DNA of 64,000 nt from Strigops habroptila (taxonomy: Eukaryota > Chordata > Aves > Psittaciformes > Psittacidae): contig NC_044289.2 of NCBI RefSeq assembly GCF_004027225.2, forward strand, positions 8,721,761-8,785,760. The letters run 5' to 3'. The notes beneath the pieces were generated by a model. It made no database searches. It saw nothing but the letters and a program-made list of their open reading frames with translations, and had not been told where the DNA came from. The position numbers were made by a program, and so were the translations under genes. This document shows positions 25,261 to 37,599 of the stretch, one piece after another. Position 1 is the stretch's first letter. Every line of letters begins with the position of its first letter.

Positions 25261-26690
25261 TGAGGTTCGGAATAGGTTTTCCTCCAGCCGCAGGTGCCGC
25301 CCCGGTAATTCTTTCACACATAACACGACATGAGGGTGTTGGAATTTCCATACACGAGTGGTGATGAACTTGGGCGACTACCTTGGGAATGTGCTTCACT
25401 GCCGGCAATGCCCCAGGTTCCTGCAATAGATAAACCGGGAAACTGCAGTCCAGGATGGTATCATATCATCCCAGCTGAATTAATTTCATCCCCTGGTCCC
25501 ATATGAGGACTCTAATTCAGGACCTGCCCGACTGAAGACAGCGAGAGTGAGGCCCTATTGTTCTATGAGCGAGCTGAAAGACGTTTATTTTTTCCTTTAC
25601 AGGAAATTTTCGAGGGGAGGGGGAAGAGAAAGAATGTTCTCTACACTTTCTTCAGTATCTTTTTGTATTTGTGGTTTTGTTTTCCGAGGTTGCCTTTGTT
25701 GAGGGAAAGGTAAAATTAAAAATATAAATTAAATTGCTCTTCAAATATGAATATTATTTTTGATGTTCGCAAATAAAAGCTGTTTATTAAAAGCCAGTTC
25801 TTAGGAGGGGGAAGAAAAGAAAAAGAAAAAAGGAAAAAAGGAAAAAAACCCCAGCAAACACATACAAACAAACAACAAACCCCAAGAGCAAAACTACTTT
25901 AACTAAAAAAATAGCCTTTATTGAGTTTTGTTGACGAAGGAGGGAGGAGGGAAGGAAAAAAGGAAAAGAAAAAAAAAAAAAAAGAAAATTTCGACCAATT
26001 TTCATTGTAGATGAAAAGCTATTTCTCATTTGGAAAAAATGTTTTGATGGGAAAAATTCAAGCAGTCCCAGTTCCAATCTCGGCGAGCTCTATGTGGGTG
26101 GATTCCCGGGCCACGTGGAGCTCATTACAAGATCAGACACTCCGTTTGTAACTTAATTAAGGAAGTGAATATGTTATTTAGACAAGTGCATCGTCAGAAC
26201 TAAGCCTGGGTTGGTGACATGGAGTCGGGATGCTCCAGGACTGTTCCTGGGATGGAGGGAGGTGCCGACTTGCGGGACTCCAGGAGGCCGAGCTGCAGCT
26301 GGGGAGGGGTTTTGTCCTTGATGAGCTCCGGTCTGGAGTTCTTTGAGTGTGTAAGTGCGGCCCCGCCGCATCCCCCGGGTGTGTAAACCTGGCGTTTAAG
26401 CACCTCTCTGCTCAACGGCTTTAGCACGCCGAGGTTGCGCTGGGGAGTGCATTGTACACGATGGCAGACTCGGGGAGAACAGTATTTACTTTGGAAGGGT
26501 GAGGAGCTTTTGTCAGAACTACTTATTGTTGCTGTGAGCCTGAAATACCTTTTGCAAGTGGAAAACAGGGATGTCTCCATGAAGTCTATGATGATAAACC
26601 CCGCCAGCGCACATCCTCAGGAAGCCTTGATGCTTTATCTCCTGAAGACCATGAGAAATTAAAAGTCGTATTAAAAAGTGAGGTTTATTG
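25261..26690. other. Intergenic, with two purine tracts
   Basis: A+T-rich DNA containing purine-only tracts at about 25803-25848 and 25936-25988. No exon recognised. Confidence 0.6.
25803..25988. repeat. Paired G/A-rich purine tracts
   Basis: Two homopurine stretches (about 46 and 53 bases of A and G only) are separated by about 87 bases. Low-complexity DNA able in principle to adopt triplex structure. Confidence 0.65.
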
Positions 26691-29500
26691 CCAGTTGGCA
26701 GCGCGGAGCCGCCCGCGGCTGCCCTCGTTATCCAACGGGAGGGGCAGCGGCCCTGTCCGGCGGCGGAGTGATGCTGCGGGGGGAAGCCGGGACTCGCCCG
26801 TGCCGGCTGGCGGCACTCTCAGGCGGCCCCGCTGCCGCCCGAAGCTCATCTCCCCCGGGCAGCGAGCTCTTTGCGGGAGCCCGGGGCTGGGAACAGGCTG
26901 AGCTGCTCCTGAGGGCAAGGCCGGTCTCCAAACATTTCCCCCCCTTCCCAGGCCAGGCCATGAGCCCCCTTCCCTGTCCCCAAAAGCGGGGCACCTCTAT
27001 GACAAATCCCGGAGGATGCCATGGGCATGGAGAGGAGGTGGGTCCGTGTTGGGGGGCAGGGATACGATCCAGAATGTGCCCCTGAAAGGAAGAGGAAGTA
27101 TTCTCCTAAAGAGGGAATAAATAGCTAAAAATATTAGCTATTAATAGCTCCGTACCTCCAAAAATAAAATCCCTTAGTGATACCAAAATAAGAAAGCAAA
27201 GGAAAGTCGGAGGTATTTGGCCTTCCTTTGAAAAAGGACGCTAAAAATAACTATATATATATAAAAATCTCTCGTTTCTAGGGAAAGTCTCTGCCCCCGC
27301 ATCCAGCCTGCACAGTTATATAAGACTTGAACCGCATCCCCCGCTCCTCCGCGGCCGCTCACAACGCGCTGGGGGCCGGAGCCAGATGGAGGAAGGTTCC
27401 GTCAGGAAAGTTTAACTCAGCGGGGAAGCTGCAGCCAGTGGAGGACACGATTCTCTCGCTGAACTCTCCAAAAGCCTTGGAAATCTTACAGTTGTGTCAT
27501 ATGCTGGTTTGGGGAATGCTAGCAGTCCGGAGGCAGCCGCCAGCCCTCTTTCACTTCTTTATTTATTTTTTTTCTTTTCGCTTTGCACTGAGTTTAATTT
27601 GGGTAGCAGGATTCAGCATTTTTAAGTTGGAAAAAACTTGGTGGAAGAAGATATTTTAGGAAAACCCTGTCATGTGAACTAGCGGGAGCCGATCAAACCG
27701 AGCTATTAAAAGAAAGACATTGTATTTTTAAACGGTCCAGACTAGGGCAGCCAACCTGCGTGCCATAACCGCCAGGTTGGGGCTGCTCCCCCGGCCGTGG
27801 GAGGAGGCGAAGCTTTCCGTCGGGGTCGCCCATTCTCCGCTCGCTCGGGGATGCCCTTTGGCAGGGCCCGGTGTCCTGGGGCCCCCCAAGTCGTGTGTAT
27901 CGTTCACCCGCCCCGCACCCGGCTGCTCGCCACCCGCCCCCCTTCCCAGCTCCGCTTTGGTGCTCCCCCTCCTCTAAGCCTCTTCCCCAGTTCCTTCCTC
28001 TCTGCATCTCTCAGAGCAATTGGTGCTGGGGTGACCAGGTAGTGCCCCAGTGAGGAACCTGGGCGGTGGGGCTGGAAGTCGGGCGAAATTACTAATTGCT
28101 TGCTAATGACTAAGTAACCATTCCTTTGCTCTTGAAACAAAGCAGCAACCTTGGTTTCCCTTTAATGATTCGAAATAGAAATCAGTTGGTTCTGACTTCA
28201 CTTCACTTGATGCCAATAGTGGATGCCATCAAGCACTCCAATTAGCCTGGACGGGATATTGCTCCAGTTGAGCTGCTGGGCTCCATCCCGCGTGGGGTTG
28301 GGGTTTTTTGCAGGATCTCTCTCACAAAGGTTGTGGCTTCAAAGCGGCTTATGGTGAGAGCTGTTACAGGGTGAAGCACCGGCTTGGGGCTCGATGTCAG
28401 GTGCAGCGTTTCGGTGCTTCGTGCCTGCCCGCGGCTCGGGCAGGACACACACTTCTCCCCCCCACCCCGTGGGGTGACGGTCGCAAGCGGCATCGCTGCT
28501 GGGGATGCGGGGGCCGGTGCTCAGCCTGCAGGGGGCCAGGAGGAACAGGCTCCCCCAAGCGCAGGCGGGGGATGCTCGCTGCGAGGGGCCGGGGGCAGCT
28601 GCGGGTTTCCCGAGACGGGGCTTTGGGGGGTCGGTGGAGTCTGGTTGCATAATGGGCCCGCGGAAGGTATTTCCGCCTCGGCATGTCCAAAAATGACAAG
28701 GGTTAGGAAAGTGAGGTGTGCTGAGTTTCCCTGGCCTGCCTGCAGTTGCTAGCCTGCAGGACAACAAACTCGAGAAGCAGAAAGTTTGATTGCGATACCT
28801 CCTTCGAGTCGATTTTGGGACTCGGGGAGTGAAAAATGGAAACGCCGGTGCGGGTGCCAGCCAGCCCTCCACGCTGGGCCGGCCAAGTCCCGCCGCCGTG
28901 ACTCACCCCGCTGCTGCCCGGGGCTCCCGCTGACCCCGGGGCCGCCGCCTTTGGGGGTGCAGACCGGCCCTGGGGGGCCGCGGCACCCCCGTGTTTTCTA
29001 GACGTGAATTCCTCACCTCTCCGCAAAAAGCTCCGTGCAAGCTCTATCGCACGGAGGTGCTGAGCCCAGCGCGGCATCACTGGCACGCTGGCAAAGCTAT
29101 ACATTGCAAGGCAGCACACGGTTCCTGACATCTCCGACTTTATTTTCCTGTTTTCTTTTACTTTATTTTCCTGTTTATACATAGGACGTGTAAACACACG
29201 CGGGTTGTCTTGGTTTCGGAGGCTTCCTTGGCTATTTCATTCTTGCTAAGCTCCACGTGTATCAATGGAAATCCATGGGGTTGCTCCTCTCTCTTCTAAA
29301 TGGATCTAAAAATAGAAACAGAGAGAGGTCTGTGAAATGCCACTAAACAAATTAACCGGTTTTTTTTTTCTCTCTCTCTCTCTTTTCGTCTTCTGTATGA
29401 AGAATTGAGCCAGTGGCAAATAGAAGCCAAAACTTCTGCCAATAAGGAGATGGGTATTAATAGGGTGCTGGCGATTTTAAAAGACATAAATACAAGCTGG
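26691..29500. promoter_or_regulatory. CpG-rich upstream region of NFATC2, several islands
   Basis: GC-rich, CpG-containing patches at about 26695-26960, 27760-27985 and 28370-29000 alternate with A+T-rich stretches. There is no protein-coding exon; long frames on both strands reflect lack of A+T stops. A TATA-box-like TTATATAAG sits at 27316-27324, with CpG-rich DNA just downstream. I read this as distal promoter or enhancer sequence of NFATC2; that is inference from position and composition. Confidence 0.45.
27316..27324 (+). promoter_or_regulatory. TATA-box-like element upstream of NFATC2
   Basis: TTATATAAG on the + strand with GC-rich sequence 20-60 bases downstream (CCGCTCCTCCGCGGCCGC). 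It would place a start site near 27345-27350. No downstream exon boundary is clear. Confidence 0.3.
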
Positions 29501-30111
29501 GGACTTCGGTTTTCTGAATGATTTATTCAAAGGTAAAGGCAGCAGCACTCCGAGCTTGTCTCTGCTGGGAAGAAGGAAAATTTCTGCACAGAAGCCCCGT
29601 TGCTTTGAAAGGCTTTGCAGTTCCTGCAAGTTTTGTTTGAAAAGCACACACTGGGATTTTTAACATCATCCATATTTCTTTCTTTCTCGCTCTCTAACTT
29701 TCTGCTCAACAATTAAGCGCTTGTGCTGCAGACTGAGAAAGCCGCAGAGCTGCCTTGGCCTGGAGCTGGGAGACGTCATGGATTCCTGAGTGTGAAGTTT
29801 GCAGGAAAGCCCTCAGTTTGGGATATGGAGGCGATCCAGGGGTTTCCATGGCACTGGGATAAACAGGAGGAAACAGTGAGGGAATCCCGTTATTTTACAG
29901 CATTCAAAGACTATAAACACTCGGAGCAGGGAAGGAAGTGGCCTTTCCCTCTCTAGTAACCCTCATCTCAGAGCAGAGAACTGACTTCACTTCAGGAACA
30001 AGCTCAGCCCAGTTCGGATCCCTCTTTGCACCTCCAAACACTTACGGAGGAGGCGAGCAAGAGGGGTCCCCTCTGTTCGGGCGGCACGGGTTGAACATGG
30101 TTTAAAGAAGA

Positions 30112-30206
30112 GTTTTTTTCTTCTTTTTTTTTTTCTTTTTTTTCTTTTTTTTTTTTTTTTCCCTTTTTTCCCCCCGCTACAGATTTTTCTTTTTTTTTTT
30201 TTTTTT
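30112..30206 (+). repeat. Long pyrimidine tract before the NFATC2 upstream first exon
   Basis: About 95 bases almost entirely T with a few C, interrupted by CGCTACAGA at about 30176-30183. It lies 24 bases before the ATG at 30230. The CTACAG after the C/T tract looks like a strong splice acceptor (AG at 30181-30182). Confidence 0.75.
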
Positions 30207-30229
30207 AATATTATTATTTTTAATTCCTG

Positions 30230-30293
30230 ATGCAGAGAGAAGCTGCCTGCAGGCTGGTACACTACCACCACATCATGAGGTCTATGGATCAAG
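30230..30293 (+). CDS. NFATC2: NFATC2 alternative first coding exon (isoform without N-terminal acidic activation motif)
   Basis: The ATG opens a frame starting MQREAACRLVHYHHIMRSMD and ending Q plus one base at the donor G|GTAGGG. The phase (1) equals that of the canonical first exon, so both can splice to 46483 and continue EEPTPHK. The peptide resembles the MQREAAF... N-terminus I recall for human NFATC2 isoforms that start at an alternative first exon, which supports it as real. The isoform lacks the [12 protein letters not shown] acidic segment of the canonical start. Transcript start and 5' leader are not determined; a T-rich tract precedes the ATG. Confidence 0.85.
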
Positions 30294-30479
30294 GTAGGGT
30301 CTTCCTCTCGCGCTGTGTGTCTGTATGCTTGTCCCCCGTGCGCTCCTCTGCCCCGGGGGTCCCTCTGGGTCGCTCCCCGGGTCATTCCGACGGCTTCAGC
30401 TCGCTGGCAGCTCGGCTGGGGAGGCGGGAAGCGTTCATGGCAAGAAGGTTCCTCGGGAAGCGACTGGCTTTTAGGCTTG

Positions 30480-31640
30480 GTTTTTGAAGCGCTCCGCGAC
30501 GGCGGGTACAAATATGTCTGGAGAAACCTTTAAACTTCATCCAGAGGGACTCTCCTCTTCCACGCCGTCACCCCGGGGTCTCGCTGACCGACCGCTTAAC
30601 CCTTCCGCCGCCCGCCTGGGTCGGAGGCTCGGAGCGTCGCACGCGGCTTCCTCCGCCGGGCCCGGCGGCTCCGTGGCCGCGCTGGGCTGGGGCCGGCGGC
30701 TTCGCGGCCGCGCTGCCCACGGGGATACCAGCAGCTCCCGCCGGGGCCGGCATCGTCGCTCGCGTGTAGGCAAGGGAAGCAGTGTCGGGGGCTGGAGGGC
30801 TCGGGGGGGGCTCGCTCCCCTCCCGCCGCGGTGTGCTGGTGCCGGCAAGAGTTAAGCGCGGCGAGAGGAGGAGTCTGCCCCGCTGTCAGCGCTCGGTGCG
30901 CGCCCCCGGCGCCGCTGCTCCGCGGGTCCGTCCGACCCGAACCGCCCCCGCCTCTGCAGCGGAGGTCTCCCCGCTGCCGGCCCGGACCCACCGAGGCGGG
31001 GGGCAGCCGTCTAGGAGGGGCCGCGGCATCCCCCGTCCTCCCCCGCCGCGGCGAGCGAGGCGGCGGGCCTCGGGGGAGGGCGCGGCGCCGGGAGCGGCCC
31101 CGCGTGGGGACGCGGAGGGGGCTGCGGGCACGGCAGCGGCTGTGCAAGACCGGTGCGGAGCCGGGGGAAGGGGCATCCCCCAGGAGATGCTGGCGGACAG
31201 GGCGGGGAGCTCCGGGCGCAGCAGTGCCTGGAGCTCTCGGGGTCGGCGTGGCAGCCAGCGGCGGGTCCCGGCGGAGGATGCTCCGCGGGAGGAACCCCCC
31301 CGCTGCCTGCAGCCCGGCGCTTGTAAAGTACCCATGGACCAGCGAGCCCGGCTGCTCCCGCCGGGCCCTGCCCGCTCCCCCGGGGCGCCCGGTGGGAACC
31401 GCAGGTGAGTTGCGAGTTTGACAGGGCTACCGGTGCGGGGGACAGGAGGTGGAGCCGGGAAGCGCTTTTCCATCGACTCGCTCCATCTCAGAGTTCCCCC
31501 CCTCCCCGCCCTTCGGCCGCCCGCCGCCAGCGCTGACCCCGCCGCTGAGTCAGAACCGCCCCGGTGCCGGTGGAGATGGGGGCGGGCTGGGGGCGAGTAT
31601 CTCAGGGCTCCGTCTGAGCGGCCCTTCGTAGCGGCAGTTT
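30480..31640. promoter_or_regulatory. Large CpG island just downstream of the NFATC2 upstream first exon
   Basis: About 1.1 kb of extremely GC- and CpG-rich DNA with many GGCGGGG/CCGCCCC-type boxes, a TGAGTCA AP-1 site at 31546-31552, and a consensus splice donor CAG|GTGAGT with the exon end at 31404. Long open frames on both strands are a composition effect. It is probably a promoter-associated island of NFATC2. Confidence 0.65.
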
Positions 31641-34600
31641 GTTTTCTCCCGTCGTAGCAGGCTCCCCAGGCACCTGCCAAAACACACTCGTTAACACGTA
31701 CACCCGGAGCGGATCACCCGAGAGCTCCGATTCTCGGACAAGCCAATGGAAAGCCTCTGAGCGGCTTTATACCGCCTCAGGATTAGGCCATTGCCCTGCC
31801 TCGTGTATCGCGGCTTTCTTCAGACAGAGCTCCCTCTCTCCTGAGCGCTTCAGCTGCTTTTAGTCACTCTCATAACACTCCGGAGAAGTTATTTTTCTGC
31901 AGAGAGAACAGGAAAGATAGGAGATTTCTTGCTCAGTGCTGGCAGGGTCCTGCTCTCACCTGCTGTAGAATAGCAGTGGGTCAAAGCACAAGGCAGTGCT
32001 CCAATGCCAGCTGCCACAACTCCTTTGATTGCTCCACAGCCCTGGTTTCCTCAGAGCCCTGCAGTCACAGACCAAAATGAAAGGCACTGATTTATTTTTT
32101 TCCAGATCAAATATTGGAGACCACAGTAGCCAGATGAGCAGGGCAGCCAGTTGCACAGCAGAGCCCAGAGATGCTTCACAAAGAATATGCTCTTGGACAC
32201 CAGCATGCCTTTTTCCCTAATACAAAATACTTGCTCCTGCCAGTGGCATAGAGGGGAATGGGAGCAGACCCTGGCACTGACCCAGCATGAAGCTGCTAGG
32301 GGTTAATAGCAACTGGCACTTTCAGGATCAGTCTCTTTCTTTGGGAGGATTTCTGCACCCACAACGAAGTGCAAGAGTCTCATTAATGTAGGGTGTGGAA
32401 ATGATGTGTTAATAATTTTAGGCCCTAGCCCCCTTTTATGATTAGAGCAGGCTCAGAATGTGGAAGGAAGACTTTGCCTAGCCTAACACCCTGCTAGCAA
32501 AGAGGTGCTTCAGTGGCTTTGCTCCCTGAGCTGTGCTTCTGCAGGTGCCTGCAAGACACGAGCCACAGCAGAGAGTTTCATTGGGTGACCATGAGTCCCT
32601 GTGTCATCTTCTTGTCCCACATCTGTTACTGCTCTGTCACTCGAGGTAGCCCCTTTCTATCTGTGAGCCTCCCCTATCACACCAGCTGACAGTCAGCAAA
32701 TGATTTCAGAGCCTTTCATACAGGGCAGGAATTGCATTCACAGATGGGATGGTGACATAATTGGAGCACTCTTCCATAACAGTCCAATAGCTATTCTAAC
32801 TGAAATGTTTCATCATTCATTTTTTGAAAATAGCCAAGGATAATAATATCCTAGAACTTCTTTTCCACTACTGGCTTAATCTATTTTTTTAAACTATGAT
32901 ATGTGCATTCCTTTGGTTTGCACAGCAGACTGCAGAACTTAATGGGAACATGGCGATATAAGCAATTTTTCCATCGTCCTTTCTTGCCAAACCGCTTTAA
33001 GCCTGAAATTGGGGGGTAATATCTCTGACTCAGCCTGACCCCAAAATTGAATAGTAGTGTGTGTGCATGTGTTCCTCTCAAAGGAAGTACCAGGATATTT
33101 CTTTCCCCCCCGGTCTTTTTTTTTTTTTCTCCCTAATAGCACTCCCCACATGCCAGACCCAGCCACTAGTCACTCACAGTCTGAGCTCATTTTAAAGAGC
33201 TTGGATTAAGTCCATGTGCAAGTTTTAGTTGCCTGTTAAATTTCTAATGCCTGCCACATACACCCTTAGAACACTTAGATTTTTCATTGACTCATATTTT
33301 CTTGGGTTTCAGCTTCTTAGTTTTTAATCCACTTTTCTCTACCTCTCTTTATTTTAACAAGTTTAATATAGGGGTATTATAGTATTACAGATGCAGTATA
33401 AATTACATGTCATGTAGGCCACGTAATAATTAGCAAAGTCACTGTATTTCTGAGAAGATCATTCAAAACTGTCTTCAGCTCAGAGCATCATCTGATCCCT
33501 TGCATTATTGAAGTTGTTGGTACAGAGAATACAATGGGATAGTCTAAGCAGGAACTGAAAATAGTACATGATAGATTACATTTGCAGTAAATTTAAACAC
33601 TGAGAACTATGTTAAGCACTTTTAAAATTATAGTTTGTATTACACTGGAAACTACTCTTTCTTAGCTTTGTTTTTGGATTCCTCATCCCCTAGTACCTAG
33701 GTAGCCCAGTATTCACATACTTTTAAAGTTTATTAAAGCAAAGCCCTGCCAAAGGCAAGCACTGATCCAACTATGTGGAAAAGGACTCCTTCCATTCTCC
33801 AGTTCCCTGAAATGGCAGCACAATGTATTTCCAGTTCTGCTCTGTGTAGAGCCTGCTGCAAGTATACGTGGCTGCAATTTTTGTTAATGCTGCCAAGGAC
33901 AGAGTTTGCTTAAGTTCTTGAAACACCTTTTTGGCTCATAAAAACAGCTTTACAGGAAAAAAAAAAAAAGGAGTTAATGCTGACTCCCAGATTTCTTGGG
34001 TGGGTGCTGTGAGCCCAAGTGAAGTTGTGACCAGTGGCCAGGGTTGTGGTCGTGTCAGCCTTTTGATAGTGAGGGGATGGGGATAGATGGGGGATCCTTG
34101 TAGAAAGGAAGTGTTTCTGATATAAAAAAGATTGAGATTTAGGGAAAGTAGCTAGTATTTCTAGCCTTTGGACACTGTATTCCAGCCTTTCACTCAAGCC
34201 CTAATGGAAAACGAGCATTGGGAAGTGTTTATCATGTTGTTTGGGTTTTTCCTTTGATTTGGAGTGGCTGAATGCTTTTTCTGAGTGTATGTATTGAGCT
34301 GAAGAGTCCACAGTCTATTCAAGTCTAAGTAGCTTCCCTGCCTCTTCTTCATCGCTAACTATTAATGACAGACTGTGGGCAGTATTTGTCAGTTATGTAG
34401 TTATAACAGCTAAAACTTGAACTGTTTATAATGTTCCATTCTCATTGTGGGTTCAAGAGCATGTTTTGGGTCTAAACTATGCTCATCCCTTGGAGGGCTC
34501 CAAAAACTACAGCTGTCACTTCAGCTGAATTCTGCAGCTGTTTGCACCTAGTAATGGGTGCATGCATCTCTACGATTTAGGCCAGATCCATATTTTGTGA

Positions 34601-37580
34601 ATTTGAATCATTTCTGCGTGACATAACACACTGGTAGGTTCCAACACCGCCCACAGTGCGTTATAACTCACACCTCTGTGCACTCAAAGCATGTGGAAAT
34701 GGTTATGCCTATATATTATGCCATAGTGGTCATATGGGACCAATGTCCTTATGTGCCCTGCAAGCTGCAGAAGGGAGCAGGGGGAACCCAGTGGATGGTA
34801 TGCCTGGTGGCTCTTTGCATCTGTCAAGTTGTTGCTGGGTGAAAGAGTTGAATCCTATAAGCTGAGCTAATTCCTACATTTCTCTAACACTTTTCTCATT
34901 GCTGTCTTGTCACACTAATTCCTCGCCAGTGTCAGAATTTATGATTATATGTATTAGCAGTGAAACTATTTCGGATGACATGGTCATCTTGGAAAGCGAA
35001 AGGTACATATTCCATTTGTGGAGTATTACTAACTCTAGGAGTAGCTGAGGATAAGTTTGAAACTTCACATGCTTAATGGATTGCAGGCGAGCTAGGAAAT
35101 AAAGGATTGGATAAAGATTTAGCAGAAGTTCGGGTTGTTTCCCCATGCTCTCCTGCCAGTCACCCATTTCTTACTTAAAAAGGCCAATGTTATTGTTCAT
35201 GTCTTTTCTTTTTCTGGCTAATACAAATGATGCTATCCAATCGTGCTCCATGTGTTGTTAGCTGCAAGGATGACAGCTTTCTTTAGTGCTAAGCCAAGAT
35301 CAGCAAGTATATTTGGTTTTTCTAATGAATTTTAAATAGAAGGGCCAATGATAAAAGGCTAGCGCTCCAGCAAACGGTAAGCATCATTTTAGAACAGATA
35401 TAAAAATAGTCTGATTTAATATATGTTTTCTTCACATTTAAACAATTCAGAAGGAGTCAAGCCCTCAGACAGAGCAGGACATGCTCCCCAAGGGGCCAGC
35501 AGCCTCCATTCCCCACTCACACTCCAGAGGGTAAGAGCTCAACCCCATCTGCAGCTTTCTGGGGTGGCCTTGTTTCTGAATGCTGGTAGCCAAGACCACT
35601 AAACACTGGCTGCTCTGACTTCCCTGTCTGTGCCTGGCGGCAGTAGAGCCCTGTCGCTGGCTGAACCAGACACTACAAAACTACAGAGAGCAAGTGCCTT
35701 GTGTAGTATTAAGAATTGCTGCAGCAGATGAGATAGGCTTTAAGTGGTCTCCAACCCAACCACAGAGCGAGCACTGGAAACTTTTCAAAACAGGCTTCAG
35801 AAGTCCCTGCACTGTTGCCACATCAGGTCAGGAAGAGCATCTCTGAGAGATGATTCTCTGAGAGGAAGAGCATCATCTGAGCGTCTTGGAAAAGCTCATG
35901 ACCTTTTCGTGCCACTTGCACGCGTGTGTGTGCACATGCACACAGGGCTGTGTGCTGCCCATGTGGAAACCCAGCAAAGCACCACTCCTGGTTGTTTTGG
36001 CAGCGTGTGCAGGAGAAAGTTCAAACACTTTGGTCCAAGGAAGCTATTGTGTTACTATGTATATTATGCATTAATGAGAAAAAAAAGTCCTTTTAGTTTC
36101 TGCCAAGATAAAGCATGGCATCAATTGGAGTGCAATCACTCATTAATCTAGTGGCTATGAATATGGAATAGAGGCTTTTCCCTCCCCATTTAAATTGCAT
36201 TTCTCTTTGGCGGGAAATGTATAGAGTAAATATACCAGTAGGGTTCGTGGTTATTTCCTGGCACATCCCGTCTGCAGGATCACCTGCCCTTTCTGAAAGG
36301 CAGGTTTTCCCATCCCCTGGCACTTTCCAGCAAGAAATAAATGCCATAAAGGTCTCATTCCAGCCGGATAGTTCTACACCTGCCTTCATGCAGCCGCAAC
36401 AGCAGTTTTTGCAGTCCCCTTACTCCCCTCTAACTCCCGAAGCGCTGTGCACTGTTCCTGCTCACCAATAGGTGCCTCTAACATCTCCCGGCAGCTGCTG
36501 CGGGGTGATGGCCGGTACAAGGGTTGCTGCTGGGATTCTTCAGAAGCCCAGTGTAGAAACTGATTTCAAAGCATTGGAGAAGTCTGAATTCTTGCATACT
36601 GGACTGTCAAAGGATGGTGCAAAAGGGTGTGATTTGTCATTACTTGGCTGGCCACATCAATGATAAAGGTGACAGGGTATGAGCCTAAATGTAGATTCTG
36701 GTTTGTGTGTGCTGTAAAAGACTTGTGTGACCTTAGACAAGTAACATAGGGTCAGATTTGTAATGTGGTTAATGCTGTTGCGCTAACAAGCTTAGCAAAT
36801 AAAAACAAGTTGAAGTAAACACCGAAATACTTTAATGATCTTGGTCCATCTGCCTTTGCCTCTCTTCCCTGTCTACAGACTAAGAGCATTTTTCAAACTC
36901 AGAGATCCTCTGACAGCCATCTGTACATTAATAAAGGGGACAATACAAGCAGGTAAGTGAGGGAATAGAGTCTTCTGACTATAGATGCTCTAAACGCACA
37001 AATTTAGCATCTCCAGTCACCCATGAGTGAAGTAATTGCTGGTTGGAGCAGCCATTGGAGGGGTAGAAGGCCTTTGTGAGGCAGTGACCAGCACTCTGTG
37101 AAGGGCCTGAGGTAAACGTTGATGAATAAAGTCAGTGTAGCACAGGTATCTCAGGGTACCTGGAGAAGCTGGCAGCACTGGCAGTGTGGTCAGCAGTGAA
37201 CATGGCAAGAGTCTGTTCTGTGAAATGCTGTTTTGTGAGCAAGGCAGGAGGAGAACAGAGACTTTGTACTTGATGGACTTCATCAAGTTTCTCAAGGTGC
37301 TTCAATTAAGAGAGGTTGGCCTGTGATTGCAGAATGAGACACACCCAAAAACCTGCCTGCTGCTGCCTTAGCAGCAGCCTGTGATGGAAGCAGGAGCACA
37401 TGGTGTGGGACACATGAAGTCTGGAGAAGGCAAGGGTAGGACCCGGGCTGCCTGGAGCTTCTGGAGACCCTGGAAACCTCAACAGAAAGGAGCCCGACTG
37501 CTGAGGAGGAGACGGCTGTGTGCAAGCCAGCAAGTCAGGCTGGAGCTAGGGTAACAGGGCAGAGATACTCCCTGAACAGG
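31641..37580 (+). other. NFATC2 intron between upstream and canonical first exons
   Basis: About 6 kb, A+T-rich, with no recognised exon. A T-run lies at 33118-33129 and an A-run at 33957-33969. A weak MIR-like segment on the minus strand is seen near 36722-36760 (TGTGACCTTAGACAAGTAAC). Confidence 0.55.
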
Positions 37581-37599
37581 GGATGATCTGGAGGTTCCC

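Noticed and set aside
31334..31404. ATG with strong context (CCCATGG) before the CAG|GTGAGT donor
   Set aside because: Its frame reaches the donor in phase 2 and would not continue NFATC2 when joined to the exon at 46483.
30782..31680. Overlapping 196- to 264-codon open frames on both strands
   Set aside because: Same composition effect in the 30.5-31.6 kb CpG island; protein sequence is low-complexity and frames occur on both strands at once.
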